DNA from: Molanna angustata
Taxonomy: Eukaryota; Arthropoda; Insecta; Trichoptera; Molannidae
Reading direction: 5' to 3'
Assembly (NCBI GenBank): GCA_963576475.1
Contig: OY754981.1
Coordinates: 27,442,132-27,506,131 of the forward strand
DNA: 64,000 bases
The stretch's first letter is position 1, and the number at the start of each line of letters is the position of its first letter. This document shows positions 1 to 11,088 of the stretch, piece by piece. Under the pieces are notes generated by a model. That model saw only the letters and a list, made by a program, of their open reading frames with translations, searched no databases and was not told the origin of the DNA. A program made the translations under genes and the position numbers.

Positions 1-95
1 CGATTTTGCCCGACTGTTAAAAAGCAGTTGGGTTTTCTATACTCATTATCAGCTCTTTACCTAAGTATATAGATTCCTAAATATACATTTCCGAA

Positions 96-423
96 TAACC
101 GGACACAATATGGTACCTATGTCCATTAGTGATAGTTTTGAGAAAACTCAACATGAATATTAACAATTATGATAGTACGTACATTCGCTAGTATCTAATA
201 TTTATTTTTAAATTTACTAGACACATCTTTTGTTATATTGCGCATGGGCATACTATATTTTCGCAATTCAAAACCAAATTTGAGCTCTAAAAAATGTGTT
301 TACGTCTACTCAATTTCACCAAAAAATGGACGTACAATATATGTATTAATATAATATAGATATTGTGTGGACTTACAATAACAGTGGACTTACCATATAA
401 CATTATATTATTATGTCCGGTTA
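96..423. repeat. possible short inverted-repeat element
   Basis: The stretch begins TAACCGGACACAA and ends TTATGTCCGGTTA, which are inverted copies with one mismatch. The interior is AT-rich and non-coding, and no target duplication is clear. A small MITE is plausible, but chance similarity of 13-base ends cannot be excluded. Bases 1-95 show nothing recognisable. Confidence 0.25.
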
Positions 424-439
424 CTCATCGCTGTATTAG

Positions 440-1240
440 AATGTTATGCCTGAAAAAAAAGCATGCCGAAAAACGATGATTTTATTTTTTTTTTCCACGG
501 AAACATTCCTGGCAAGCAACTAGCACTATTTGCGTGCAAGAAATGAGGTTTGCTTGCAGCTAGCGCGCTCTCTCTCTGCATACGACGCTTGAAGTGGAAG
601 GATCCCTCTCTGCATTCAACTCTGGTGGTGGCAGCAGGGAATGCGGCGGCTCGCAGATTGGACCAAGAGGGTCTTTCCGTGTCATCTGGGGCGTCGGTTC
701 GCCTCCAGTGAGGCTCCCAGCTGACCTGCCACCTCTGTCGCTGAGGTGAGAGATGCGCCGTCATAGCGTTGCCGTGTGGCACGGAGCCAGCCATGGGTGA
801 CTGTCTGGATGAGAAGAAGAAACTACGCCGGCTACGAAAAGGACCTGCCACTCTGACGCAGAGGCTGGGCCCCGCCGGACTTGCCACCAGACGACCAGAC
901 AGCCACCTCGTGGAAGACAGTGACATGCCTGATGAAAGGATGTAGGTACTGCTGTACCCTGGAGCTGCACCTTCTGATCGGCGTCTCTTCGTGTTCGGTT
1001 GTTATATGCCACGTGTTATTCTTTGTTTTTGTTATTTTTTTTGTACTCTGTTGCTTTCTGTGTTTTTTTTATTATTTATTTATTTGCCATGGACTTTGAT
1101 AACTATAATGATATTTTGAATAAATACGCCGTACTTTCATAGTTTCACCATCATTTGTCTCCTTTTCTACCTCACATTGGCATTGATGTTTCCTCGTGGT
1201 CGGAGAGAGGGCTCATCAAGAGATTAAAGTTTTGTTATAT
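440..1240 (+). mobile_element. GC-richer segment, possibly an LTR and leader of a retroelement
   Basis: A GC-rich block (about 540-1010) stands out in AT-rich flanks. It is followed by T-rich sequence and an AATAAA signal near 1119. After the phrase CCTCACA (about 1171) comes TTGGCATTGATGTTTCCTCG, which looks like the start of an LTR-retroelement leader. Open frames exist on both strands but none resembles a protein I recognise, so they are not called as genes. An LTR with a short leader is the best guess. No second LTR copy is present in the window. Confidence 0.3.
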
Positions 1241-1798
1241 GTATCGTTTAATTTTGAATGTCTTTCGAACCGTAAAATAATTTTAAACTTAATGATTTTT
1301 TTTGTGGCAACATATTTGTGATTATGTATCGTCCCTGTTTGTCATTCATTCAATCCTCAGCCTCCATAATACGAGCCTTTGAGTTTAAGTTTAAACCGTC
1401 CTTTTATTTTCGTTTAAAAGCATTTTCTTTGTATATATTATTTCAATAATATCCGGACATTTACAAAGGAAACCCGATAGCACCTGGACGACATGAGTAC
1501 TAGAGGTACAATCTCCACCAATCAGAACACGGCTGCGCGCGCAGACATTCTTTTGTTCCAATTTTGAAATCCATGGATCAAAGATGTCTGTCGACATTTT
1601 TTTTACAAGTTTTATAACTAGTTTTTATTCAATACACAACGAAATTGAATACCAATATTCCTAACTGAAATATTTAATAATTAAATTAAAAATAATAAAA
1701 TTTGATTTTTATTTGATCTTTTTTCATTGCAAACGTACATAAATATAATAACAAAATGAAGAAAATGAATGTATCGAACATTTTATGTATTAATTTAA
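1241..1798. other. AT-rich stretch, nothing recognised
   Basis: Non-coding AT-rich sequence. The longest open frame (minus, 68 codons) has no recognisable domain. Confidence 0.5.
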
Positions 1799-1972
1799 CA
1801 CTTCTTTACACCCTGTGCAAGTGGCGAGTTTATTCTTCCAACTTACTAGTGTTTTCAGTCCAGAGAAGTACGATTTATGTGAGAAATTAATTAAAACAAT
1901 CTTCTCCTCTGCTGGAAATCGAACCCTGGCATCGAATTTGGATGGCATACCACGTTATTACATGGCGGTCAC
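1799..1972 (-). repeat. tRNA-derived SINE, family B, copy 1
   Basis: Read on the minus strand, the tRNA-like head contains a box B core (GGTTCGATTTCC). It is followed by the body shared with copies near 11.8, 19.8/20.6 and 35.7 kb, which ends in the phrase CACTTGC-CAGGGTGTAAAG. The tRNA-like part lies at the higher coordinates. It is diverged and does not form a functional tRNA. Confidence 0.6.
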
Positions 1973-2840
1973 TTATAAAGACACATTAACGCCATCTACA
2001 GAGAAATCGCGTATACAATGAAAGCAACTACATATTCGCATAATGTTGTGAGAACTGTATTGTTGTTCCTACCTAATAGATGTCTCCGTTGAAAAGAGTT
2101 AGAAATATTTCTTTATTAGTTTGTTTACATTAATTTGTAACAATTTATTTTAATTTCTCATCAATATTTCATTTTATTATTCTGATATTACGTTTCCTAC
2201 CCACATTGTATTTTGTGAGCAAGCGAAGGACAGTCAATATTTTCGATTTGTACTTACTATTCGATAGCTTTCATGCTATTGTAACTCATTTTTAATTTTT
2301 GTAAGTACATAATATACGTACATAATATTATATAATTTGTACATACCCAGTTACGCAATTAATTTCAACGTGTATTGTGTAAAATATTTAGAGATTTTAC
2401 TCTTGTTTATTTTACTGTTATAAAATAAAATATTTGATATTCGACCAATTGTTTTTTCGAGTTCCTGTTCATTACTTTTGAGGTATAATAAATCAAATAT
2501 GATCAACCTCTTTCTGTGTGGATTTTACAATATAATCCCGTCCTTTCAGTTTACTTCGTAAGTATAAACGAAACATCATTTAAGACAGAGCAATCACTGG
2601 CTGCATGAATCATATCATATAATAAATACAGGAGTGTGTTATAAATTATAGAAGGCTTTGAGGGGCTTCGATAATCTATATATAACCTTGTTAATTCATT
2701 GTCAGCCCACCCTTGTATGAATATATAGGTACGTTGCTTGTCGCGCATGTAGCCTTTACCTTGCTGTATTTACGATGAAGTTCGAACCAAGTTTCCATGG
2801 AAACAAGGAAAAACAACACATTGATGTTGTTTTGAAAGAT
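1973..2840. other. AT-rich intergenic DNA
   Basis: No coding, RNA or repeat feature is recognised here. It lies upstream of the TATA-linked ORF at 2984. Confidence 0.5.
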
Positions 2841-2847
2841 AAACAAC

Positions 2848-2855
2848 TATAAAAA
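2848..2855 (+). promoter_or_regulatory. candidate TATA box
   Basis: TATAAAAA lies about 30 bases before an initiator-like TCATAC (near 2880) and about 135 bases before the ATG of the 133-codon ORF. AT-rich DNA produces such matches by chance, so support comes mainly from the ORF downstream. Confidence 0.35.
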
Positions 2856-2983
2856 CGTAAATCAATGTACAAATTTACATTCATACGATAGAGAGACAGT
2901 TAACATTGATAAAGATAAAAGTATACACGATATTGGACAAATGTTCAGATGTTTAGGACGTGTCTTCGCAAATCTCTGGAATG

Positions 2984-3382
2984 CCAAAAACTTTTCCCGC
3001 CGAAAGTGAAGTAGACTACACGACACCCGTGCTTTTTACCACCGCAGAAGGAATATACCTTCGATATTTAGATCGCAACAGACTTGACGGATCATTCAGA
3101 GGTGAAAATAACCCGCAAGATCATGATAGAATCACGCCAACCTCGTACAAGTTTCAATTCTGCGACCTTCACGACATCGACAAGGTCAATGCGGAAGCAA
3201 AAGAAACCAAAGAAGAATCAACGCGGACCCAGAATCAAAGCAGATCGACACAGAAGTTGGATTTTTCGCGAAAGGATCGCGGATTCGTCGAAGAAAAGAT
3301 TGTGGAAGTAAAAACCATTAAAGAAGCGAAGATGGTGCGATTTGCAAACGCGTCTGTTCACGGAAGAATGAGCTGGACATAG
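2984..3382 (+). CDS. hypothetical 132-aa protein (candidate gene)
   Basis: I do not recognise this protein. From ATG 2984 it encodes 132 residues; the frame is open back to a stop at 2954, where TTTAG could alternatively act as a splice acceptor. The N-terminal half (Pro-Lys-Thr-Phe start, then Tyr-, Asp- and Thr-rich sequence) looks globular. Residues about 70-115 are rich in Lys, Glu, Gln and Arg, and the end carries an AKMVRFANASVHGRMSW stretch. Its composition is unlike the surrounding AT-rich DNA, and a TATA box lies upstream with an AATAAA about 260 bases after the stop. An ATG at 2941 in another frame would give a 22-residue basic upstream ORF. It could be a real small gene, a last exon, or a relic of a mobile element. 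Confidence 0.4.
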   Translation, partial: PKTFPAESEVDYTTPVLFTTAEGIYLRYLDRNRLDGSFRGENNPQDHDRITPTSYKFQFCDLHDIDKVNAEAKETKEESTRTQNQSRSTQKLDFSRKDRGFVEEKIVEVKTIKEAKMVRFANASVHGRMSWT

Positions 3383-3642
3383 TTATTTCGTTGTTGATAA
3401 CTTGTGAAAACCAAGAGAATAATGTACAATTTTACCCAAAACAATATGATTTGTATTTTTGAGTTTTTATGTTTATCAGTTTTCTCAAATACAAATGACA
3501 TAAACAATATATTTTTTAAAGAATGACAGACATCTCGTAAGTTGGATCATTCCCGCCAACATTCGGACGCCTGACAATGCTGCATACTGTATAGCATGTA
3601 AGAACTAATGTTGGTATAACTTTGAGGATTTTTAAACAGTAA

Positions 3643-3648
3643 AATAAA
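3643..3648 (+). terminator. candidate polyadenylation signal
   Basis: AATAAA about 260 bases after the stop of the 133-codon ORF and just before a HINE-like repeat. It is supported only by position. Confidence 0.3.
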
Positions 3649-3695
3649 CTAGAATACAAAATTTAATAACCCAAGCAAACATAAATTTATATTAC

Positions 3696-4484
3696 TAGTT
3701 GCATGTAACACATGAGATCCAACTGTCGATAGCGATAGTATGTATAGTTGAAGAATATGTACCAAACTATAAACCCATAGATACAAATTATTGAATATTT
3801 TCAGTTATTTTGTTTTCTATACAACATATGTAGGTATGTATGTCAAGATAGGATAGTATGGAGGAAGATCCTTTTTCCTACCCAGAATATGCAAATAGCA
3901 TGATGGTATGTATGTATGTATGTTTGGAGATGAAGTATCAAACTATTAAGTCTTCTTACATATTGTGTATAGGCGACTGCCATACAAAATGTATGAAGCG
4001 ATGTCGTCACTAAATTCAATTTTTAAAAAAATTGTTAAAAAAAAATTGAGATCTTCTACTACAATGTTAATATTTTTTATAGAAAATTAAATTATCTAGT
4101 TGGGGTGTTTCGGCTTTTTTCGATAATTGTAAAAGTTTTGGAAATATAGGCAGTTAAACTCATAAATTTATCATAAAAAAAATATTTTTCTTAATAAAAA
4201 ATGTTTGAGAAACCCTGGAATTTTTTTGAAAAAACTGATTTGAGATTTTGTATTTGTCTATGTTTGTACCAATTTTCAGCGTTCTAGCGTTTATGGTTTC
4301 TGAGATATATGGAAAAATAAAATAAAAATTCAAAAGTTGATAACCCCTGACTGAAACAAAAATTCAAAATTCCGAGTATAAAAGTTTTGTAGGCCTGTAA
4401 CTGTTTATATATTCTGAAATTTTAGGCTCTGTAAATTGAGCGGATCAAAAGTTATAAGGGGGGGACGGACACACAGACACACAG

Positions 4485-4518
<34 letters not shown>

Positions 4519-4722
4519 ACGAAATGTTCTACTCCGAATTCTGAGTAAATCCGTGTATGGAACATATATGCTGCGAAGCCTCTAAGTTGGTGTTTTTTGA
4601 CTTCAAAGATGGAAAAGCCGTGAAAAAAGTAGACCTCTCCATACAATTCTCGCGTATTCTGGCTTGATACATTGTCGATATGTTAAGAGAACAAAGTTCT
4701 CCTGAACAAATCGACAGTTGGA
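3696..4722 (+). mobile_element. HINE/Helentron-like non-autonomous element, copy A
   Basis: This is the first of four copies of a ~1-kb repeat. The 5' end is TAGTTGCATGTAACACATGA, followed by a subterminal TCCAACTGTCGAT. The 3' end is ATCGACAGTTGGA, its exact inverse. Shortly before the 3' end is a hairpin (GAGAAC-AAA-GTTCTC), and before that a (CA)n/(CAGA) microsatellite at about 4470-4520. Subterminal inverted repeats, an internal microsatellite and a 3' stem-loop match the architecture known for DINE-1/HINE elements. A simple MITE is the alternative. The FVCLCVCVC-type open frames inside are microsatellite artefacts. Confidence 0.55.
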
Positions 4723-5317
4723 AAACATATTTGGATTGTAAAGAAATATTTGCAACAAATCAAAGTATGAGTGAATAAAAAAAATAGTATGTCATAGAAT
4801 ATAATTGTTAGTTTCCAGAAAATAACAAATAACGTAGAGGGGGGCAGTTTGCACATATACTAACCAAGCAAAGAATCCCAATTGGCGCATCAAACAGCCC
4901 ATGTGATTTCTCAAGTAAATGAAGAACGATTATAAAAAATATGAAGAATCAATAAAAAATAGCATGAGTGTAAAAGATATATTTTTTAAAAAAAAATCTA
5001 GAAATTTCAATAATAGAGGAGTACCTATGGATACAATGGTGTATAAATGTAAATTAGATGTCAGATATCTTAGATGGTTCTCTTCTGTTACCCCGTAAGG
5101 GATACATCTGTATAGTATGTACTTACATATTATAAATAGAGTGGATAATCATGAAATAAAATTGGGTTTGAAGATGAAAATATAATTGAAAAAGATAAAG
5201 TGTAAATTGTACATAAACTGTATTATTCCATAGCACTAAAGTAAGTTATATGTTTTTTTAACTCCTTCAAGCACAGGATAAAGTGTAATATATTAACTAG
5301 GATTACAATATATATAC
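4723..5317. other. intergenic DNA with a faint repeat
   Basis: No gene is seen. The stretch at about 4840-4920 (GGGGGCAGTTTGCACATATAC and onward) recurs in diverged form at about 23490-23560, so it belongs to an unidentified dispersed repeat. Confidence 0.4.
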
Positions 5318-5476
5318 CAGTCATGGGCAAAGTACGGCCCGCAGGCCAAGTGCAGCCCTTCGGGGTAGTCAATCCGCCCCACGACATGGTTTCGAACTAC
5401 CCCTAAAATAGGACATAATGTATTTTCTGCGTAGCTAGACTTCAAAGTTATCGAACATGACCTGGATAATTCTAGC

Positions 5477-5707
5477 ATGCCATTTAATGTGATTGAGTTA
5501 CAATGTAACACTGAATTGAAGCAACTATTTCTCAACGTTTCTAAAATTGAGTTCTACAAAGCCCTGTCAAAATCAAGTTTCTTAAACCTGAAATCTTACG
5601 CTCAGAAGATAATAGGGATGTTTGCATCTTCCTACATCTGTGAACAGGTGTTTTCTACTGTGAAGCTTCGCAAAAACAGCGTTAGAAACCGATTGACTGA
5701 CCACCAT
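5477..5707 (+). pseudogene. hAT transposase C-terminal (dimerisation) fragment
   Basis: The translation carries the signature of the hAT C-terminal dimerisation region: a VIELQCNTELK-type stretch, FYKALS, and ASSYICEQVFSTVKLRKN followed by RNRLTD. This matches the GTF2IRD2/ZBED-like hAT group from my knowledge of the family. The zinc-finger N terminus and most of the catalytic part are missing. The frame is broken at the SINE insertion (5709), and the homologous reading resumes after it at about 5888 (ISSSQFLPDY). It has no function. Confidence 0.75.
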
Positions 5708-5708
5708 T

Positions 5709-5888
5709 GATGGGTCGATGGTGAGCGGTTAGCGCGCTGGGATAGTAATCCAGTGGTCGCGAGTTCGAATCCTGCCTCGACCAATTTCGTTCACCTATAG
5801 CACAAGCATTTATGCTTATTTTAGGGAACGTAGGAAGATGTATATGTACTTGTTTCAAGGACATATTCATTTTTTTATAAAAAAAAAT
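5709..5888 (+). repeat. tRNA-derived SINE, family A, copy 1
   Basis: The tRNA-like head has box A (GGTGAGCGGTTAGCGCGC) and box B (CGAGTTCGAATCCTG), then a body shared by all five family-A copies (TTCGTTCACC...GTATATGTACTTG...GGACATATTCATT) and a short A-rich tail. It is inserted in the hAT transposase remnant. Body and tail rule out a functional tRNA gene. Confidence 0.75.
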
Positions 5889-6205
5889 TAGCTTCACTAC
5901 TGCGAATCAGTTCATCCCAGTTTCTTCCAGATTATGGATAATTTTTCAGTCATGATTCATCTGTCACATACGCCAGTCACAGATTCATCTGTCACATAAG
6001 CCATACTCTTCTTAGAATAATCAATTTTTTAATTTTTTTTTTCTAATAATATAAGTATAATCTATATAATATAAATTGTGTTATGTAAAAATCAAAAATA
6101 AAGTTTATCACTTATAAAAATCTGTTTTGTTCAATTGTTTTTCGGCCCGCCTAAATATTTTTTTATTTTATCTGCCCCTCCCCTTAAAAAGTTTGCCCAT
6201 CACTG

Positions 6206-7016
6206 ATATATACATTATTAATATTTTATGCGATAACTTTGTGGCACATTTTAAATATAACTATTTCAACCACAAATGAGTTATTTCATTCAATCAGTTT
6301 CAAAGTTAAAACTCATCATCCGTTCTAATAAAGAAGCAAAGGTTTGAAAGCAGTCATTTATCATTTGTGGTTGAAAAAGGTAATTACTAATTATTCACAA
6401 ATTGAAATGTATACTGATGAAACATATTTTTCTAAAATTTATTTTCAAAAGTGTGAACTTACAGGGTAAAAAATGTAAACCTGTAAATATGTATATTTGT
6501 TTCAATTCAATAAAACTTTATTAAAATATAAATTGGTATTATTTAGAATGAAGAGTGTTATATTTGAATAAAACTATATATAAAAACAAGAAAAAAATTA
6601 TCAAAAGATAGATATACAAAAAAACCTTCACAATTTCTCATAAAAAATAGTCATTTGTTACAATCGGGAGGTATAGAAAGTTGACCAGGGACAGTTTGGT
6701 TATCTATTCATAAAACCGTATTCATGATATTTTGCAGTGACAGACTGACACAAAATAAGAAGTACCTACATTTTGCTTAGTATTCTGCCCAACAATTTAT
6801 TGATTCGACAATAATTTACTGTTAAAACTATTCTTGAACAAGTTTAAAAAAAAACTAAAAAAACTTTAAATGTGAGAATAGTACTAAGAAGACTATGCAG
6901 CAAAATAAGAGTCGATAAAATCTTAACAATACACAAATTATTTGTGATGTTGAAAAGTAATTTTATGAATACTTAGAGATTAATTTAGGAATACATTAAT
7001 TTCACTAACACTCGTC
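6206..7016. other. AT-rich intergenic DNA
   Basis: Nothing recognisable after the hAT target duplication. There is a weak inverted similarity between AACCACAAATGAGTTATTTC and CATTTATCATTTGTGGTTG (about 6268-6376), possibly a decayed foldback. Confidence 0.4.
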
Positions 7017-7175
7017 AGCCTCCGTGGTTCAGTTGGTTGAATATTTGACTCCTGAGCCAAGGGTTTGATTACCGGTGGAAACACAGTACTGAATACGTAT
7101 CCGATTAATATTTAACATGGTACCTGTTAGTTTTCCGAGAAGCAGTGATATGACACTAGTTCATATTTCTGTGAT
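7017..7175 (+). repeat. tRNA-derived SINE, family C, copy 1
   Basis: The head reads GCCTCCGTGGTTCAGTTGG with a box B-like GGGTTTGATTACC, followed by CCGGTGGAAACACAGTACTG. The same arrangement is found on the minus strand at 37.3-37.4 kb. It does not fold into an intact tRNA. Confidence 0.5.
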
Positions 7176-7520
7176 TTTATTTGTATTCTATTACTTTTCG
7201 GGCAACTGACAACAGTTACTTTGTGGAATAATAAATAACACAAGTTGTCACATTTTGAAGGTTTATGATTAATTGAAAAACTGTGCCTCCACCGAGAAAC
7301 CAGACTTTTGGCTCAATAGTCAGATATCTATCCGAATCACAGAGGCCAACGATATTGAATAACCAGATTTCCTGGCATTTCTATATTATAATTGCAAGCA
7401 GTTATAATTCTTCACTACATAAAAAATTCAAACGATATAATATTTTTTTTGATCAATCAATAACTTTAGATTACATTTTGTAAGTGAATTGAAAAATACA
7501 TGACGAATCATTACATATAG

Positions 7521-7659
7521 AAGGGTGGTAGCAGAGCGATTTGAGCGCCGGGTTAGTAATCTAGTGGTCGCGAGTTCAAATCCTGCCATGACCGATATCG
7601 TTATTTTAGAATGTATATGTACTTGTTACAAGGACATATTCATTCTTTACAAAAAAATG
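7521..7659 (+). repeat. tRNA-derived SINE, family A, copy 2
   Basis: Box B GCGAGTTCAAATCCTG and the family-A 3' body (ATGTATATGTACTTG, AAGGACATATTCATTC, A-tail) are present. The middle is shortened relative to copy 1. Confidence 0.7.
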
Positions 7660-7727
7660 AATCAATAAGCCATTGCTTTGATATCAAAACTATAAGTAAT
7701 TATTAAATAATTGATCTATTTGGCTAA

Positions 7728-7872
7728 GGCCACATTAGTAAGTGCCTCTCTTTGTCACACTACATAGTGCCATACTACGAGGTAGGTGACGCGCACTATA
7801 TCACAATGGCCACACAGCACACTTCGCCCTAACTTGGCACAAAGAGAAGCACTTTAGTGTATGTATCCTTAA
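7728..7872. repeat. small inverted-repeat (MITE-like) element
   Basis: AAGTGCCTCTCTTTGT near the left and the inverse of AAGTGCTTCTCTTTGT near the right, with CTAAGG / CCTTAA outer ends, frame about 145 bases. No coding sequence is present. Confidence 0.45.
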
Positions 7873-8399
7873 CCTTAGTAATATGACTAAACAATATATA
7901 ATATTGATAAAATATTTACAACCAATAAATTAAAATCGAACACCTTAAACACACAATTCATCAGAATGGTAATAAGCAACAACATTTAAGTTTCTCTGTG
8001 GAAAAAAAAATCTTTATAATAAATGCACTTGGCCCCTTTTGGTAATAAAATAAAATTATTACACATAAACTTATTAATACAACAAGAAATTTATATTATT
8101 ATCTGAGACTCCCAGTATGGACATTTTATAAAAGATAAATTTTATTAAGGATGACAAAATAATTCAGCCCAATAAAATAAAATAACTTTTTTTGTGTTGA
8201 TTAAATAATCCTAAGAAATCAAAGTAAACTTTTTGGTTAACAAACATGTGTTTTTAGTATTAATTTAGAAAATATTCAAATAACCTTAATTTCATTGCAG
8301 ATATCCTTATTTTCTATCAATATTAAATACAATAAATAAGAAAGTTTTACCTAAATACAATATACATACATAATTCCAATTTACAATATACATACACAG
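7873..8399. other. AT-rich intergenic DNA
   Basis: No gene or repeat is recognised. Confidence 0.45.
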
Positions 8400-8850
8400 G
8401 TATGTCACATAACTCCACTACTTAACGAATTGCATTGGTTGAAGTGTCCAGAGCGAGTTGACTACAAAATCTGCTTAACGGTGTTTAATGCTTTAAATAA
8501 CCTAGCACCACAATACATACAAGAGCTGTGTCAGAGAAAAGATCTCTCTGGGAGGCATCTCACACTTAGGTCTTCTGGATCACAGAGTACCAACTCCCTA
8601 AAGGAGTTGGACAGAGCCAATAAAGCGGCTTACTATGATCGATGCTTTGGTGTGAGTGGTCCTATAAAGTGGAATAAATTGCCTCTAGATGTCCGCAGTG
8701 CAAATAGTAAGAGTACTTTCTCTAAAGGACTGAAAACAGTTTTGTTTCGTAGAGCAATATAATACCTATCTAAATAACAGCGCCCTTGGAATGATCTTGA
8801 ATCATTAAACGGCGCTATACAAATTATTATTATTATTATTATTATTATTA
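8400..8850 (+). mobile_element. 5'-truncated LINE (CR1/L2-like) 3' end
   Basis: The plus-strand reading at about 8430-8762 shows the conserved C-terminal tail of a LINE reverse transcriptase: LHWLKCPERVDYKIC, VFNALNNLAPQYIQEL, LRSSGSQ, and GPIKWNKLPLDVRS before FSKGLKTVLF. The stop is followed by GGCGCTATACAAATTATTATT and a (TTA)n tail, a 3' structure typical of this clade. The polymerase core and endonuclease are absent (5' truncation). The short tail frame is open, which suggests moderate age. Confidence 0.75.
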
Positions 8851-8923
8851 CGATTGGTTATGTAACAAGTTACGTTTATGAAAATGAAAATTATGAACTA
8901 CAATCGATTTGTCACTCCCGACG

Positions 8924-8985
8924 ACCGTTTCGGCTTACAAGCCCATAATCAACCAGTTGATTATGGGCTTGTAAGCTGAAACGGT
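8924..8985. repeat. near-perfect 30-bp palindrome
   Basis: ACCGTTTCGGCTTACAAGCC... is followed after two bases by its inverse (29 of 30 pairs). The inner GTTGAT...GGGC...AAGC-GAAACGGT motif recurs in the larger hairpin at 61193-61393. Weaker inverted similarity continues outward (TATGAAC / GTTCATA). Confidence 0.7.
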
Positions 8986-9189
8986 GGCCGGGGTTCATAT
9001 TTTTCATTTTCATGATGGAGTTCTACAAATTAGAAGCCGTCGCAATCAAAATATTGAAAAGTGCGCAAGTTACGTTTAGTTATATTGATAAAAAAAATTA
9101 TAAAGGTCTTCTCTGGCTTGCTATAAACAATTTCAATTACATTTTCAACTGATATGTAAAAATATATACGTAATATTTACACATAATAA

Positions 9190-9660
9190 CTGCATCTGGC
9201 TTAAGTCAGGACTAAGAGATGAAATGAGATGCAGATCTCCTTTGGAAGGTTATATCTCTCTCCTCTCGTATCCATCAGGATATTCCAGTCATCTGAATTC
9301 CTAATTATTGATATTAATTTCTTTTTTGTACGTCTGAAAATCGTGTCCCGGTTTTACAAATGTTATAAGTTAATCCTTTCATGGCTCTTGCCACCGCCAG
9401 ACTGCAATTTCAAGCACCTTATCGTGTCTGTATGAGAACCTTCCCTCTTGTAATGCTACCCTGCAGCCGGCCAAGATATGCCTAGCCGTGCATGCAGATG
9501 TCACAAAGAGGTGGCAATTGTCATCACTGGCTACATTCCACCATTTTAAGTTACTCGGTACTGGGAGCGTACCCTGTATTGAGTTTAGATAGAACTTCAG
9601 CATCACAGATGACCATCCATGTTTGATCTGTTTCCTTCCCAGTGCTGGAGGAATACAAAA
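9190..9660 (-). mobile_element. LINE-type retroelement 3' coding remnant
   Basis: The minus-strand reading (9606 to about 9370) contains HILAGCRVALQEGRFSYRHD preceded by GTLPVPSNLKWW. This pattern is familiar from the cysteine/histidine-rich C-terminal region of insect non-LTR retroelements (HIL..C..AL..GRY.WRHD). Stops interrupt it downstream (FVKPGHDFQTY after two stops). No tail or target duplication was resolved. Confidence 0.55.
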
Positions 9661-10299
9661 TACAAAGTGAATTTATTATGAAAATCAACCCTACTTTTCA
9701 GATTACTTATTTCTTTTTCTTCTTGAGTAATCTCTACTATGGTTTGGTCTTAAGAGTTTTTCAGGATTGTGTCTAGTGATTCTTAGTTTTTCATACATCA
9801 CTGATATTTTTTTAAATATCATGCCAAAGTTATTTTTCATTGTCCGTAAAACACCATATCACGAAGACATAAATTATCTTTCTCTCAGACTCTCTTGAAG
9901 GGAGATGGAGTCTTGATTAGCCTAACTTATGCATTTATTACCCATACATTACAACCAAAACAACAAACACAGGTTTCGATAAAACTTTTATATAAATTAA
10001 TACGAAGCTCTTTACTATTCATGTTTCTTTTACTTGTATGGTATTGATTTTACAGCCTCTTTTAAAGTTCAGGTGAAAATGTAACTTTTTTCTTACATAC
10101 TACTTTCTTATGTCCGAGCTATGAGAATTGTTTTAAACTGTAATAGAAAAACAAAGATACATAAAACGTTAAATGATCTAAACCTATTGTCTAGTAAACA
10201 AAAATACACTTTCATGTTTTAATTTTTATACACATAAAATGCTTCATGGCATGAGACAAAAAATCTCACAGCCAAAATATCATATAATAAAGAATATCA
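9661..10299. other. AT-rich intergenic DNA
   Basis: Nothing recognisable. Confidence 0.45.
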
Positions 10300-10485
10300 T
10301 GAATATGTCACAAGAAACAGAGATATTTGACAAAAATATTAGATTAGACAAACAAAACAAAGTCTCAATGTAGAATTATCTAGTGTATAATGGGCTTAAA
10401 TTATATGAAAGCATGCCAAAGGACATAAAAGAGGAAAAAAGTTTTGATTTTTTCAAGAAAAAATGTGTGTTAAATATATTATGAA
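10300..10485 (+). mobile_element. decayed LINE reverse transcriptase tail
   Basis: The plus reading near 10385-10480 gives YNGLKLYESMPKDIKEEKSF then a Lys-rich end and stop. This resembles the last segment of jockey/R1-type reverse transcriptases (YN.LP.DIK...FK..L). Only this tail is recognisable. Confidence 0.45.
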
Positions 10486-10636
10486 AAATTGTAAAAATAA
10501 AAATTGTTTATATGTTACTAAAGATTAGGCTATGTATTATAATATATAGATCTATTTAAATAAATAAAATATAAATAAATACCATAAATATTTGTAACAA
10601 AATAACAAAAGTTTTTTTAGGTATTGTCATTTTGAG

Positions 10637-10717
10637 CATGTAGCATGAGTTGATAAGAACTGAATTATCAACAAAAGGGCAAGGGACGATTGAATTGAAT
10701 GTATCAACTCATGCTAC
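10637..10717. repeat. small inverted repeat
   Basis: GTAGCATGAGTTGATA and its inverse TATCAACTCATGCTAC flank about 45 bases. It lies 3' of MCPH1 and has no other support. Confidence 0.4.
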
Positions 10718-10798
10718 TTGCTAAAAAAATGATAATAAGTGCTAAAAAACTTAACAAACTTTAGAATGTTAAGATACTTATTACTGAAATCCTCAAAC

Positions 10799-10804
10799 TT
10801 TATT
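10799..10804 (-). terminator. candidate MCPH1 polyadenylation signal
   Basis: AATAAA on the minus strand about 285 bases after the MCPH1 stop codon. It is the first clear signal downstream of the last exon. Confidence 0.4.
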
Positions 10805-11088
10805 TGATAAAACTAGAGAACTTCATTTTGTATCCATCAAATTACAAAGGAGATATTAACGTGAAAACATAGCATAAATCTCAAAATGAAAAAAAATCAT
10901 ATTTTCACCTTAACGTTGAAAACCTGTAAAATCAAAACTGAAAAATTTAGAGAAAAATGAATAATGTACATAGATCTTTGTATTCATATAAAAGGATAAA
11001 AAGCACAAAGTTTCATCAAAATATGAGTCAGTGGGTTGGTTGAAATGACACGAAATTATACTGATACAATTTTGTTTGAATGTTACAT

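Larger units (their letters stand above)
5318..6205 (+). mobile_element. non-autonomous hAT transposon with 8-bp target duplication
   Basis: The ends are CAGTCATGGGCAAA and the inverse of CAGTGATGGGCAAA, typical of hAT terminal repeats (CAG...CTG). The element is flanked on both sides by the identical 8-mer ATATATAC (5310-5317 and 6206-6213), the hAT target-duplication length. Only the C-terminal part of a transposase remains (5477 onward). A SINE is inserted inside that coding remnant. The element is therefore internally deleted and could not move without help. Confidence 0.85.

Noticed and set aside
444..1099. Overlapping open frames of 72-160 codons on both strands
   Set aside because: A GC-rich patch opens frames on both strands, and none shows a recognisable motif or a consistent strand.
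4452..4646. FVCLCVCVC-type open frames (also at 12.8, 13.8 and 15.3 kb)
   Set aside because: Produced by the CA microsatellite and 3' region of the HINE-like repeat in all four copies.
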